Made by a program: the position numbers and the translations under genes. From Caballeronia arationis (lineage in GTDB: Bacteria > Pseudomonadota > Gammaproteobacteria > Burkholderiales > Burkholderiaceae), in assembly GCF_001544975.2 (NCBI RefSeq), contig NZ_FCOG02000044.1, forward strand, positions 1 through 52,933: a stretch of DNA of 52,933 nt. Reading direction: 5' to 3'. How positions within the stretch are numbered: position 1 is the first letter of the stretch; each line of letters starts with the position of its first letter. The notes below the pieces were generated by a model. It made no database searches. It saw only the letters and a list, made by a program, of their open reading frames with translations, and was not told the origin of the DNA. Of the stretch, positions 1 to 9,206 are shown piece by piece.

Positions 1-289
1 ATCCCAGATAGGAGAACGCGAGCGAATTGGGCACGTGGGGTGCTTGCAGTAGCGCAACCGGCCGGCGGCTGAGTTCGCCGAGCGCCGGGCGCAACAGGCG
101 AAGCTCACCCACGCCGGGCTGCTGCACCAGCAATTCGACGAGCGACCCGAGCGGCCAGCCGCCACCTGGAAGCTCCGCCGACAGGGCCGCGTAGCCTGTG
201 TCGACCGTCTTGCCATAGGCACGCGCGAGCTGCGACCCGCGCCACAGCGCGGGGTGGATCGACTCGACGTGTTTCGGCAGGGCGGACAT
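1..289 (-). CDS. imuA: ImuA-like translesion synthesis accessory protein (N-terminal part)
   Basis: The reverse strand from ATG at 289 runs open off the left edge for 96 codons. It begins MSALPKHVESIHPALWRGSQ and contains the ELPGGGWPLGSLVELL stretch, followed by GVGELRLLRPAL and PHVPNSLAFSYLG, which is typical of ImuA, the RecA/SulA-like partner of ImuB and DnaE2 in the damage-inducible mutasome. The rest of the gene, and presumably imuB-dnaE2, lie outside the window. A perfect LexA-type palindrome sits 12 bp upstream of the start codon, the expected position for SOS repression of this cassette. Identification is from N-terminal sequence only; the start is the only ATG next to the operator. 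Confidence 0.88.
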   Translation of the reverse strand, partial: MSALPKHVESIHPALWRGSQLARAYGKTVDTGYAALSAELPGGGWPLGSLVELLVQQPGVGELRLLRPALGELSRRPVALLQAPHVPNSLAFSYLG

Positions 290-300
290 AGCGTGAATGA

Positions 301-316
301 CTGTATGGATGTACAG
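301..316. promoter_or_regulatory. LexA (SOS) box for imuA
   Basis: CTGTATGGATGTACAG matches the CTGT-N8-ACAG LexA consensus exactly in both half sites. It lies just upstream of the imuA start on the minus strand, so it should make the imuA cassette DNA-damage inducible. Confidence 0.9.
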
Positions 317-704
317 TACTTTACATCGAAAACGCGAACAGTGAATTGCCCCTTATAAGTCGCCGGCAGGCGATCGAATGGATATCCTTGTACCGATGCG
401 CATCGACGCAACGCTCGCTTTGACTGCCTCCAAGCCTCAGGTAAATCAGTTGGCGGGAGCCGCCGCGGGCGAATAGACAAGTTTTTCGGTGTTCAGGGCC
501 ACGTACAAAAGAGGAAAAGCGAGGATAAAGTCAGCGAATGATTTCAACCGGCGTCGCTGTCAAGAGCGTCATTCACACGCACTATCGCAGAACGTGTGAC
601 GGGCAGTGGGTTTGGCAACAATACGTGGTCAGCGGCGATGAAAACGCGCGCCTCGTCCGCAAGCAACGTGGGACGTCCGAGCGAGAATGTAGGAGAGAAC
701 AGGG
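317..704. other. gap with no convincing gene
   Basis: The stretch between the SOS box and the small gene at 705 has no recognisable product. One open frame at 538-768 (plus strand, 76 codons) has a purine-rich stretch upstream (AGCGAGGATAAAG), but its composition is arginine/cysteine-rich and it overlaps the better gene at 705, so it is not called. Confidence 0.5.
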
Positions 705-1058
705 ATGGCTGAACACGAGATCGATGATCGGCCGGGCTCACGCGCCGAGTTACTGTGTTTCCTGGTAGCGACGGCCGCGGCGTCGCGTTCGCTCACGCAC
801 GAGTGGCGCGCGGATCACGTCGTCGAAAGCTGTCGCATCTGGCTTGCCCGGCATGCGGTCGTGATGCACTGGCTCGAACGCGTCAAAATAGGGCAGTTGG
901 CGTTGCGGGTTGCCCGGCGCGATTTGCGTAGCGCGGGAATTACGGTTCGGCAATCGGATGTCCAAGCCCTCTTTACGGGCGAGATGGGTCTGAACCATGC
1001 GAGCACCGTTGTGCAGAAAATGATGACCCTGTGTGCTGCTTTGACGGCAGCAGAATAG
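705..1058 (+). CDS. small hypothetical protein
   Basis: 117 codons starting at ATG 705 with a good ribosome site (AGGAGAG about 8 bases upstream). The product is mostly helical by inspection, with a central block HAVVMHWLERVKIGQLALRV and a C-terminal segment ending MMTLCAALTAAE; no signal peptide and no family I recognise. It precedes two other small plus-strand genes and the giant NTPase gene but is separated from the next by 134 bp, so co-transcription is only possible. Function unknown. Confidence 0.55.
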   Translation: MAEHEIDDRPGSRAELLCFLVATAAASRSLTHEWRADHVVESCRIWLARHAVVMHWLERVKIGQLALRVARRDLRSAGITVRQSDVQALFTGEMGLNHASTVVQKMMTLCAALTAAE

Positions 1059-1192
1059 AGGAACGAGCTGGCAGCGAAGTCGCACACGGTGGGATCCGGC
1101 GGCTGTCAGCGCAAACAGATTTCTGACGCCAAGCGCTAAACCGCTAGCGCTTACGCAGCCGCCGATTTTTATAGAAAGAGCACAGGTGTGAT

Positions 1193-1462
1193 GTGGATAC
1201 GAACGTTAAGCCGTTGGCGACGATCTCCCGCGACGGGAATGCTGTCGAGTTTGAGGTCGAGATGCGTGGAAAAAGACTCGCGTGTTCTATTAGTCGTGAG
1301 GCGCTCGAGGATCACTTCTGGCTCGGACGGCATGCTGATGAGGCTCACCTCCTTCATGCGTTTTCGGATGGTCAAAATAGGATTGTCGCAATGGCTGAAC
1401 GCAAGGCCCGTCGCTTGGCGACCGAGGTGATTAAACTCACGTCACAGGACTTCGAACGGTAG
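1193..1462 (+). CDS. DUF1488-type small protein
   Basis: 89 codons from GTG 1193. The sequence carries the features of the DUF1488 family: a central G-hydrophilic-C core (RGKRLACSISREALEDHF) followed by a helical stretch with HAFSDGQNRIVAMAERKARR. Members are small cytosolic proteins of unknown function common in Burkholderia. An alternative ATG at 1188 is in another frame. The stop is followed 14 bp later by the start of another small gene, suggesting a two-gene unit. Confidence 0.65.
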   Translation: MDTNVKPLATISRDGNAVEFEVEMRGKRLACSISREALEDHFWLGRHADEAHLLHAFSDGQNRIVAMAERKARRLATEVIKLTSQDFER

Positions 1463-1476
1463 GATCCGGACGGACG

Positions 1477-1710
1477 ATGACGAAGAGCGATAAATCAAGC
1501 GAGGCGCGGGCGCTTGAACGTGTCGCGGATGCCGCGCGTGAAGTGCAGGCTGCCTCGATTGCGCTTGAGGCCCATTTTTCAGACGGCGCCTCACATGCCC
1601 CGACCACGCTTGAGTTGGCGCGGTTTGCCGCTGCGATGCAGGAATTGAAAGACGCTCGCGAAGCGTTTGACGCGTTGTTAATCGAACGAGAAACGAAGGG
1701 CGCCCAGTAA
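1477..1710 (+). CDS. small helical hypothetical protein
   Basis: 77 codons from ATG 1477. It is rich in Ala, Glu and Arg with a regular heptad-like pattern (ALERVADAAREVQAASIALE and FAAAMQELKDAREAFDALL), so probably a short coiled coil or helical hairpin. No signal peptide or known motif. It lies 14 bp after the DUF1488-like gene and 382 bp before the giant nuclease-NTPase gene. Function unknown. Confidence 0.55.
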   Translation: MTKSDKSSEARALERVADAAREVQAASIALEAHFSDGASHAPTTLELARFAAAMQELKDAREAFDALLIERETKGAQ

Positions 1711-2092
1711 TATCGTTGAAGCGTTGTTACGTCCGGGTGACTTTGCAAATGCCGAAACATCCGAGCCTTTGCAGACTGCTTATCGGCCTTAGCCGACGTT
1801 CGACGTTCAGCCGCAATTCGGCTGCAACGCGCCTCTTTGCTGTCGTTCGCGTTAACTGCTGTCGAACGTCAGTGTCTAGGAACGTGAACGGACGTTGAGC
1901 CTTCACGGCTCGACGGCCGCTGATTCTACTTTGCTTCGTCAGCCTCCCAACTGTATAGGACGGGCTCATCTCTCGCCTGCAGCTTGAAGTGAGTGTTGTG
2001 TCTTACGCGGCACAAATTCAGCGCATAATTGACGATAATCCATTAGTCGGCTCTGCGGCTGGCACCTACTCAACGAATCCTTCAATCTATCG
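1711..2092 (+). other. gene-free leader with hairpins upstream of the NTPase gene
   Basis: No gene is supported. It contains short perfect stems: CAGCCG/CGGCTG at 1808-1824 with a 5-base loop, and CGTTGAGCC paired (one G-U) with GGCTCGACG at about 1891-1914. Neither is followed by a T run, so they are not clear terminators. The stretch presumably holds the promoter of the 2093 gene, but I see no strong -35/-10 pair. Confidence 0.4.
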
Positions 2093-5000
2093 ATGACGCA
2101 ATCACCCGAACTCGCCGGAGGCGAGGGCTTTACCTTTGAAGGCGACGCGGCTGCGTTCTATCTGGCCGCGTTGCTAGCCGAGGCATATGCGCCGGGCATT
2201 GACGATCGAACCGTTGTCCGAGTATCGGTTCAGCAGCGCGATTTCGGCGAACCTCTCGATGATGTGATTGTTGATTTCGAGGACGCCACGAAGGGCGTTG
2301 CGCGCCTTAGCCTCCAAGTGAAGCGATCGCTCACTATCAGTAAGGCGGACACGAACATTGATTTTCGCGACATCATTCGCGACAGTTGGGCCACGCTCAG
2401 AAAGTATGATTTCCGCATCAATGCGGACCGCTACGGAGTCGCAGTAGGTACGGTTGCGCCTGCTAAAGAACGAGCGCTAAAGACGCTTTGTGATTGGGCA
2501 CGCGAAAGCCTAACGGCTGACCACTTTGACGCGCGCTTTGCAACGGGTGGTAGCGCCGGTGCCGACATCAAAGCGGTAAAGGAAGATGTCACTGTTCTAC
2601 TAGAAGAAGCGAAGGGTGCCCCGTGCACACGCGAAGAAGTGCATCAATTCGTTGCGCACTTCGTACTCGTCCAATTTGACTTCCTTCGCGAAGGCGCTAC
2701 CGATCCCCCTGACGCCATCAATCGGATCCGAAATTGCCTCGTGCCCGACGATGCGGCCAAGGCTCCTCTTGTCTGGTCGCGCGTCGTTCAGCTTGCCCGT
2801 TCGTCGGCAGGCAAGTCAGGTCAGTTTGATCGTGCGCGACTTGTGCGCTCGATTGCATCTGTCGCGCGCTTGCTCGGCGCGACCTCGTTTCGCCGCGATC
2901 TCGAGAAGTTGATGGAGGTCGCAAAGAGCTATGCCAGCCTCATTCCTGACGATGTTGGCGGAACAAGGCTTGATCGAACCTCGCTACTTGAGAGTCTGAA
3001 CGCGAAGCTTACTGCTGCTCGAGTTGTCCAGATCCGAGGTCTTCCGGGCAGCGGAAAATCCGTCTTGGTGAAGCGTGCAGTACTCCACGCGCTAGAGCGC
3101 GGGCCGATCCTCTTTCTCAAAGCTGAACAGCTGGAAGGCACCAACTGGATCAGCTACGCGGCCTCGCATGGTCTTTCGGATGCTCCGTTGGAGCTACTTC
3201 TTGCGGAGGTCGGAGCCGCCGGCACTCCGACTTTCTTCATTGATGCGATCGATCGCATTGAGAAAGAGCACCAGGCAGTCGTCGTCGACGTCATCCGCAC
3301 GATCGTAGAGTCACCGCTGCTCGATCACTGGCGGGTCATCGTCTCTCTTCGCGATACCGGCATAGAGGTGCTTCGCAATTGGTTGGGTGACTTTCTTGAT
3401 GTATTGAAAGTTGAGACGCTTGGCGTTGATCAATTGAATAACGAGGAAGCCGAGACTCTCGCAATCGCCAAGCCACATCTGAGGCCACTTCTGTTTGGGG
3501 CGCCCCAAGTGCGAGAGATCGTCCGGCGCCCATTTTTTGCCAAGGTGCTGAATCAAAGCTACATTGCTGCCCCGAGCGAGCCGACGTTCGCCCCGCAATC
3601 AGAGGTGGATCTGATCGGGAATTGGTGGCGGCGAGGCGGATACAACGAGACCGGGCGAAGCGCAATTGAACGCCAACGCGCCCTGCTTGACCTGGCATGC
3701 GTTCGCGCCCGCCAGCTTAGCCAACCGATTCGCCTTAGTCAGCTTACCTCGGTCGCACACATCGATGACCTTCGCGCGGACGGCATACTTCAGAATGCTC
3801 GCGAAGGTATCTCGGTCCGATTTGCGCACGATATCTTTTTTGAATGGGCCTTCTTCCATGTCCTGGCCGATCGCGGAGCGCAATGGATGGAAGAGATCAG
3901 GGCGGGCGGCGAACCGCCAGCGGTCGCTCGCGTTGTCGAACTCGTCTCGCAGTGGGAGTACGCGCAGGGTACCGACTGGCGGGCATATCTCACGCAAACT
4001 GAAAGTTCGGATCTGAGGTCACAATGGCTGCGAGCTTGGTTGGTCGGGCCGCTTGGCACGGTGAGGTTTGAAGTTGACGAAGGCCAGTTCGCGACTGCCG
4101 TTCTTGCCGATGACTTCCGACTTTTCAGGAAAACGCTCGTCTGGTTTCAGGCCGAAAAGACCTCGCCGAACGTGAACATCCTCGCGGGTGCGCTCCCACT
4201 GGAGCAACTTCAACGGGTCGCTGATCTCCTCGGTTGGCCTTCTGACTTCGCCGCGTGGCGCCGCCTTATCAACTTTGTCCTCCGGCGCATTTCAGACATT
4301 CCGCAGAGACTCTATCCCGAGATCGTCGCGATCTTTGAGGTTTGGCAGAACGCTCTAGCTGGCATTAGCAACCCGACATCTCGCGCACTACTGCAACAAT
4401 GTGCCGCCTGGCTCGCCACTATTGGTGCAATTCGCGCTGCTGATGGGCCTGACGAAAACTCTGCATACTGGAACAAGGTTCCCGACTTGGGCGATTTCGG
4501 AAAATCGCTTGGCCGACTTCTCATGAGATCGTCCAAGGCCGAGCCCACCCTTGCGGCTGGCTACTTGCAACGTGTCACCAACTCCGAGCGCATCAACGAC
4601 GATGACTTCCATGACATCATCGCCTACACGCCCACCCTGGCCCAATCGCTTCCTCAGTCGGTTGTCGACCTATCGCTGATGTTCCTGCGAAAGGAGTTAC
4701 CTGACGAGCAGGTTGTCCGCGAAAAGCGGGAGCGTCATGCCGCAGCCAAGTGGCGCGAATCTGTTTTGGCAGAACCGGAATCAGAGCGCACGCGTCGAGA
4801 GCAAAGCGCACTTTCGGTTGGTTTTTCGCTGCGAACCATCGGTAACTTCAGCTACCACGACTGGGATAGACTCTCAATTCAAGACGACTACCAAAGTTTC
4901 TCGCCACCATCGCCGCTCCGAGAGCCCTTTCACTCTCTCTTCCAGGCATCGCCCGGTGAGGCACTGCGGCTCCTTCGGGAACTCTGCAATCATGCTATGG

Positions 5001-7477
5001 CCGCATGGCGACAGTTGCATCGTCACTCGCGTGAACGTGGCGGCAGCCCTATACCGCTCGAACTTACTTTCCCTTGGGGTACCCAAAAATTCTGGGGTAC
5101 CGACCGGGAGTATCTTTGGTTTCGGTCGATTTGGGCGCCGAAGGCTATCGGCTGCGGCTTTATGGCGCTGGAGGAGTGGTGCTTCGCCGAGCTTGCACGC
5201 GACCGGTCCGTTGACGAGCTGATACAGCAAATAGTTGAGGGGAACGAGTGCATTGCCATCCTGGGTGTCGCAGTGATGCTCGCGCTCCACACCGAGACGG
5301 TGTCCGAGGCCACATTGCCGCTAATCACCTCACAGCGCTTGTTGACGGCAGACCACAATCGAATGGTGCAGGACCTCTCGTCGATTGCAAACTTGATCGG
5401 TTTTACGCGTGAGACCGACGGGCCCCATGTTGTGGCGATCCGCGCAGCAAATGCCCGACCGATCCGTAAAGCACAGCTTAGTTGGATGGTACCAAGGTTC
5501 ATCTTCACGACCGCACCGCTTTGCGACCAGGCCCGCGAAGCGATTCTCAACTTTAAGAACAATCTGCCCTACCAGTACGAAGAGCATCGCAATATTTCGG
5601 AGGCTCAGGAGCATCTCGCAGCCGAAGCTCTCGAATACGCCGAGATGGCGGATCTGGAGAACTATCAGGCATACCGCACGAAAGAGAATTCTGACGAGAT
5701 TGCAATTGTTCACGTCAGCCCTACCGCCGCGAAGCCTGAAAACGTTGCTCGGGCCGAAGAGGCATCGAAGTATCTCAGGCAGACATCACTCTGGACGTGG
5801 GCATCCAAATATTTCGAAGAGAAGACGCTGGGCGCCACTTTCACAGTTGAGGCAGCCATCACATTGGCAAGAGAAACTGACGCCCGCGACTTGTTCGAGC
5901 ATTCCAGCAATGAAAATGACGACGGGAGTTTGGGCATGCGCCGAGGAGCGGTCGCTGCTACAGCCGCCGTCGTACTCAGCTTCCGGAAAGGGCGCACCGA
6001 TGTAGATCTTGAGTGGGCTCGTGAAGTTCTAGCTCGTGCAATCCGTCTGCCAGAAATACCTGGATCAAGGTGGTCGTCTGGCTCTGTTATCCCGTGGCAC
6101 CAAGCGATCTACGTTGCGCGAGGTCTTGCAGCAGATTTTCGCGAAGGCACATCGGTGGATAGCACGCCTCGCGACCTTCTTAGTCTGATTGCACATCCAC
6201 TTGAAATCGTCTCGTTAGCCGCGCTCGAAGAAGTCTTCAATCTTTGGTCCAAGGACCCCAAGCTGACCTGGACTGCGCTAATTTTGTCATTTTCGCTCTG
6301 CCACGTTTTACCGCGGCCTCAGGATCAGCTTCGTCAACACGGTGACGCGCTGCATTCGGTAAGCGAGGCGGAGGGGGCGCTTGGCGCGGCACTCGCGTTC
6401 TATGAGACTGGCAACGATTGGTCGCCCCTTCCGTTGCCACCTCCCGCGTGGGTGAGAGTCGAACCCAGCAAGGGCCGACAACGCTATCGAAACCATGACG
6501 AGTACAACGAAGATGATGTGGCAGATGCAAACGAGTTTTGGGGGGAGCCTGATATTTTCTGGTACTCAAAGCAGGCCGCAGAAATCCTGAAGCGCATCCC
6601 ATTCGACGAGATCCTGCGCAGCGGGGCAAGGAATGCGCTACTCGATTTCCTTGCTGGAATTCTCGATTGGACCAACCGTAAGAATGCACCGCCCTGGGTA
6701 AGGCCAGGACGCCGAGATCGTTCTTCGTCGCAGATCTTTGAATGGACTCGCGCGCTTGGGTCGAGCCTCGGACGAGTAGCCGGGCTGCTCCCGCTCTGCG
6801 ACTATCAGGTCCGCTTTCTTGACCCGATATTACGGCTCGAGGGCGACAATTGCTGGGCTCTCCTTTCTCCATTCGCGAGCACCTACATCTGCGCCTATGT
6901 GTACGATGCCCCGGTTGTTCCAACTGATGCAGTCACGATGCTCGATCTGTGTCTTGGTCGATTTCTCGTCGACCCAACGTTCGATCGCGACGCCTTCCGA
7001 AGCGGAGAATTTTCGGGCTTCGATCAGCCGAAACTCGTTGGCACGTTGATGTTTGTCGCGGTCGAGCACGCGGATTTGGCCGCTCGCTATGTCAATGGAA
7101 ATTGGTCAGAGATTGGTCGCATTCTGCCCCTGATTGACCGTTTCATTCGCGCTGGTGGATGGGCCGCCTCCGTAATGACCCCGTTTTTGACGTTGTGCGA
7201 GCGAGCAAAGACAAACTACCCCGCCGAGCTGTTTGCAGACCAGATGCTTGCGGTAATAAGCGACGGGCCAGACCGCCTGAAGGGATGGCATGGGACATTC
7301 ATTCCAGCGCGCATCGCCGAACTTGTGCAGCACTTCGCACATCGCGATGCGCCGATGAGGCTTGGCCTCGCACAGAAGTTTCTGCGAATTCTCGACATGT
7401 TGGTTGATATGGGTGACCGACGAAGTGCCGCGCTCCAGCTTGGAGAGGCGTTCCGCGAGATTCGTTTAGCTTCCTAG
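2093..7477 (+). CDS. giant nuclease-STAND NTPase, Avs-like defence protein candidate
   Basis: 1794 residues from ATG 2093. Seen in the sequence: an N-terminal domain (about 1-200) with GGEGFTFEGDAAAFYL followed by D56/D57 in PLDDVIVDFE and a Q75-V-K77 motif, the layout of a PD-(D/E)xK nuclease of the Cap4/DUF4297 kind; a P-loop GLPGSGKS at 316-323; a Walker B FFIDAIDR with D384 and D387; a winged-helix-like RFAHDIFFEWAFF near 575; then about 1200 residues of helical, W/L-rich sequence without obvious enzymatic motifs, as in sensor arms of STAND proteins. Known family: antiviral Avs proteins join an effector nuclease to a STAND ATPase and a TPR-like sensor that detects a phage protein. The gene stands alone, with a terminator immediately after. 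Inference: it is a single-gene anti-phage sensor; the exact class and ligand cannot be read here. Confidence 0.72.
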   Translation: MTQSPELAGGEGFTFEGDAAAFYLAALLAEAYAPGIDDRTVVRVSVQQRDFGEPLDDVIVDFEDATKGVARLSLQVKRSLTISKADTNIDFRDIIRDSWATLRKYDFRINADRYGVAVGTVAPAKERALKTLCDWARESLTADHFDARFATGGSAGADIKAVKEDVTVLLEEAKGAPCTREEVHQFVAHFVLVQFDFLREGATDPPDAINRIRNCLVPDDAAKAPLVWSRVVQLARSSAGKSGQFDRARLVRSIASVARLLGATSFRRDLEKLMEVAKSYASLIPDDVGGTRLDRTSLLESLNAKLTAARVVQIRGLPGSGKSVLVKRAVLHALERGPILFLKAEQLEGTNWISYAASHGLSDAPLELLLAEVGAAGTPTFFIDAIDRIEKEHQAVVVDVIRTIVESPLLDHWRVIVSLRDTGIEVLRNWLGDFLDVLKVETLGVDQLNNEEAETLAIAKPHLRPLLFGAPQVREIVRRPFFAKVLNQSYIAAPSEPTFAPQSEVDLIGNWWRRGGYNETGRSAIERQRALLDLACVRARQLSQPIRLSQLTSVAHIDDLRADGILQNAREGISVRFAHDIFFEWAFFHVLADRGAQWMEEIRAGGEPPAVARVVELVSQWEYAQGTDWRAYLTQTESSDLRSQWLRAWLVGPLGTVRFEVDEGQFATAVLADDFRLFRKTLVWFQAEKTSPNVNILAGALPLEQLQRVADLLGWPSDFAAWRRLINFVLRRISDIPQRLYPEIVAIFEVWQNALAGISNPTSRALLQQCAAWLATIGAIRAADGPDENSAYWNKVPDLGDFGKSLGRLLMRSSKAEPTLAAGYLQRVTNSERINDDDFHDIIAYTPTLAQSLPQSVVDLSLMFLRKELPDEQVVREKRERHAAAKWRESVLAEPESERTRREQSALSVGFSLRTIGNFSYHDWDRLSIQDDYQSFSPPSPLREPFHSLFQASPGEALRLLRELCNHAMAAWRQLHRHSRERGGSPIPLELTFPWGTQKFWGTDREYLWFRSIWAPKAIGCGFMALEEWCFAELARDRSVDELIQQIVEGNECIAILGVAVMLALHTETVSEATLPLITSQRLLTADHNRMVQDLSSIANLIGFTRETDGPHVVAIRAANARPIRKAQLSWMVPRFIFTTAPLCDQAREAILNFKNNLPYQYEEHRNISEAQEHLAAEALEYAEMADLENYQAYRTKENSDEIAIVHVSPTAAKPENVARAEEASKYLRQTSLWTWASKYFEEKTLGATFTVEAAITLARETDARDLFEHSSNENDDGSLGMRRGAVAATAAVVLSFRKGRTDVDLEWAREVLARAIRLPEIPGSRWSSGSVIPWHQAIYVARGLAADFREGTSVDSTPRDLLSLIAHPLEIVSLAALEEVFNLWSKDPKLTWTALILSFSLCHVLPRPQDQLRQHGDALHSVSEAEGALGAALAFYETGNDWSPLPLPPPAWVRVEPSKGRQRYRNHDEYNEDDVADANEFWGEPDIFWYSKQAAEILKRIPFDEILRSGARNALLDFLAGILDWTNRKNAPPWVRPGRRDRSSSQIFEWTRALGSSLGRVAGLLPLCDYQVRFLDPILRLEGDNCWALLSPFASTYICAYVYDAPVVPTDAVTMLDLCLGRFLVDPTFDRDAFRSGEFSGFDQPKLVGTLMFVAVEHADLAARYVNGNWSEIGRILPLIDRFIRAGGWAASVMTPFLTLCERAKTNYPAELFADQMLAVISDGPDRLKGWHGTFIPARIAELVQHFAHRDAPMRLGLAQKFLRILDMLVDMGDRRSAALQLGEAFREIRLAS

Positions 7478-7523
7478 CGCAGAGGGGCCCCACTAGATCT
7501 GGATGCCCCTCGCTGCGTAATTT
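7478..7523 (+). terminator. terminator of the nuclease-STAND gene
   Basis: CGCAG-AGGGGC pairs with GCCCCT-(CG bulge)-CTGCG right after the stop codon, followed by TAATTTTG. Stem and T-rich tail fit an intrinsic terminator. Confidence 0.6.
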
Positions 7524-7848
7524 TGCTGTGCAGAGACGAATTCAACTTAGTGCTAAAAAAATGCCTCGAATTTCAAGGCACCATATGCGATGGTTCGCAC
7601 CGGCGGCATCAAGATCAGCCATTCGCTTTAGCGGCGCTGCGAACGGCGGAGGATCGATCTACAGCTGCCGTATGTGTGGCGATAGGCGAAGGTCAGCTAA
7701 GGCCGAAAAGGGTGATGCCACCCAACGGGCATGCTGGCACAGAGACGAACATTCAGTCGTTCGTGCGACCGCCGCTGGTGTGCTGAAACGCACTTGAAGT
7801 CTAGATGGTTTCCGGAGCAAACCTCCGGAGACAGTTTTCGATGTGAAA
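7524..7848. other. intergenic gap between convergent units
   Basis: No gene is convincing. An open frame at 7528-7797 (plus) is arginine-rich without a ribosome site and is not called. A perfect 7-bp hairpin TCCGGAG-CAAAC-CTCCGGA lies at 7811-7829, just beyond the end of the minus-strand lipoprotein operon; it lacks a T run on the minus strand, so at best a weak terminator. Confidence 0.45.
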
Positions 7849-8523
7849 CTAGAAGGTCGCGCCGTCGCTTTTGTACTGCCCATCGTATGGACCCGCCGGT
7901 AGACCCTGGCCCGCCTTGTAGACCGAAATCGCATTCGCCTGCTGTGCGAGAGGGACGTAGTTCGGCTTTGCTTTTGCGATTGCTGCCGTGATTGCCGCGG
8001 CAATCAATGCCGCAAGGGGATTGCCAGCCGTCGAGGCTTGCGGCGAGTACACCATGGTCTGTTTGTGGGTCCACAAAGTTTCGCCTGTGGTACCGCTCTT
8101 AAGCGCATAACTTAGGTCCACCGTCACAGAAGTCGCCAGCACCGCATACTGAGCGTCCCAGCGATTGATCGTGATGTACATGATCGAATCTGCACCGAAC
8201 ATCTTGCCGAGGACCGTGGGATCGTTGGCGTGAACGAGGTCCGCATCGCCAAGACCGTCGTCTTCCATGACTCGCTTTGTCAGATTGACAGGAAATACGT
8301 AGTAGCCACGCTCGGCCAGCGGTTTGCTGATCGTCGACAGAAAGTAGTCGGGGGCGTCCACGTCAACGCTTCGATTTACAACCGGAACGACCAGAATCGA
8401 GTGGGGGTCAGAATGTCGGAAAGCGCTGTAGTCAGCGTGCACGGGCACAGGGGCGCACGCAACAATTCCAGTGACGGACGCTGCCGCAAATGCAAGCTTC
8501 ATGAGACGGGCCATTGTGCTCAT
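7849..8523 (-). CDS. DUF799/GNA1162-family lipoprotein
   Basis: 224 residues. An N-terminal signal with lipobox GIVAC (C23) predicts an outer-membrane-targeted lipoprotein. The core ILVVPVVNRSVDVDAPDYFL, the FGADSIMYITINRW block and the C-terminal NPLAALIAAAITAAI hydrophobic segment match the DUF799 family (Neisseria GNA1162). The ATG overlaps the stop of the upstream DUF4810 gene (ATGA), showing translational coupling. It is the last gene of a four-lipoprotein operon; the family is always found with CsgG-like and DUF4810 partners and is thought to form an envelope complex, function unproven. Confidence 0.88.
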   Translation of the reverse strand: MSTMARLMKLAFAAASVTGIVACAPVPVHADYSAFRHSDPHSILVVPVVNRSVDVDAPDYFLSTISKPLAERGYYVFPVNLTKRVMEDDGLGDADLVHANDPTVLGKMFGADSIMYITINRWDAQYAVLATSVTVDLSYALKSGTTGETLWTHKQTMVYSPQASTAGNPLAALIAAAITAAIAKAKPNYVPLAQQANAISVYKAGQGLPAGPYDGQYKSDGATF

Positions 8524-8882
8524 TGCTTTGCCTCCTTCGTAGTGCCTGAGGCAACGCGAATCATGGTCGTCATGAAGACTGTCGATTCAGGCCATGCAGC
8601 CTTTTCCTTCTCGAAAAATACCGCTGCTTGCTTAGAATCTCCAGACTCCAGCAGGACTTGACCATACTCAGCGTACACACCCGGCGGGACCTTTTTGCCG
8701 GAAGATTCTGCTGAGCTGATTGTGTCGGCCAGATGCTGAGCGAATGCCGCCGTGTCACCCGGCGTCTTATAGTGCTGATACAGCGACGATTCGTAGTTGC
8801 CCCACGTGTACTTCGTCTGAGGCGCGCATGCGGCTGTCATGCTGACCGCCGCGAGCCCCATTGCAAGCTTCCATACCTTCAT
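8520..8882 (-). CDS. DUF4810-family lipoprotein
   Basis: 120 residues with signal peptide and lipobox TAAC (C19), then KYTWGNYESSLYQHYKTPGD, the signature start of DUF4810 proteins, and a TPR-like helical part (VYAEYGQVLLESGDSKQAAV). Its start overlaps the stop of the preceding lipoprotein gene by one base (TAATG), and its stop overlaps the next start. Probably a periplasmic component of the same envelope complex as the CsgG-like and DUF799 proteins. Confidence 0.88.
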   Translation of the reverse strand: MKVWKLAMGLAAVSMTAACAPQTKYTWGNYESSLYQHYKTPGDTAAFAQHLADTISSAESSGKKVPPGVYAEYGQVLLESGDSKQAAVFFEKEKAAWPESTVFMTTMIRVASGTTKEAKQ

Positions 8883-9199
8883 TATTGTTGTCCTCCGCTC
8901 ATAACATCGATGGCAACGGCTTCTCCGCTCGCTGCCAGAATCTTCTTTCTCGCTAGGACAGCAGAGCCTTGACGAACTTCGACGGAATGTGGGCCTTCTT
9001 CGATGGACATCACTCCACTTACTCCGTCAAATTGGCTCGCCGGCCCGATAAGCTGCCCGTCAAGAACAAGCTCACTGCCGTTGGGCGCGCCTACAAGACT
9101 GAGAGTCGGGCGCGAACTGCCCGAAACGACCTGACTGTGAGGCATAGCGCAGCCCGCGAAAGCAACGACGAGCGTTGCCACGCACAGAGAACGAATCAT
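8882..9199 (-). CDS. small lipoprotein, PEGA-like
   Basis: 105 residues. Signal peptide ends in the lipobox FAGC (C17). The mature part (SLVGAPNGSELVLDGQLIGP and EEGPHSVEVRQGSAVLARK) reads as one small beta-rich domain resembling PEGA repeats that decorate surface proteins. It sits between the CsgG-like gene (7-bp gap) and DUF4810 (1-bp overlap). This extra gene is not part of the usual three-gene cassette as I know it. Assignment to PEGA is by pattern only. Confidence 0.7.
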   Translation of the reverse strand: MIRSLCVATLVVAFAGCAMPHSQVVSGSSRPTLSLVGAPNGSELVLDGQLIGPASQFDGVSGVMSIEEGPHSVEVRQGSAVLARKKILAASGEAVAIDVMSGGQQ

Positions 9200-9206
9200 T
9201 TTGAAG

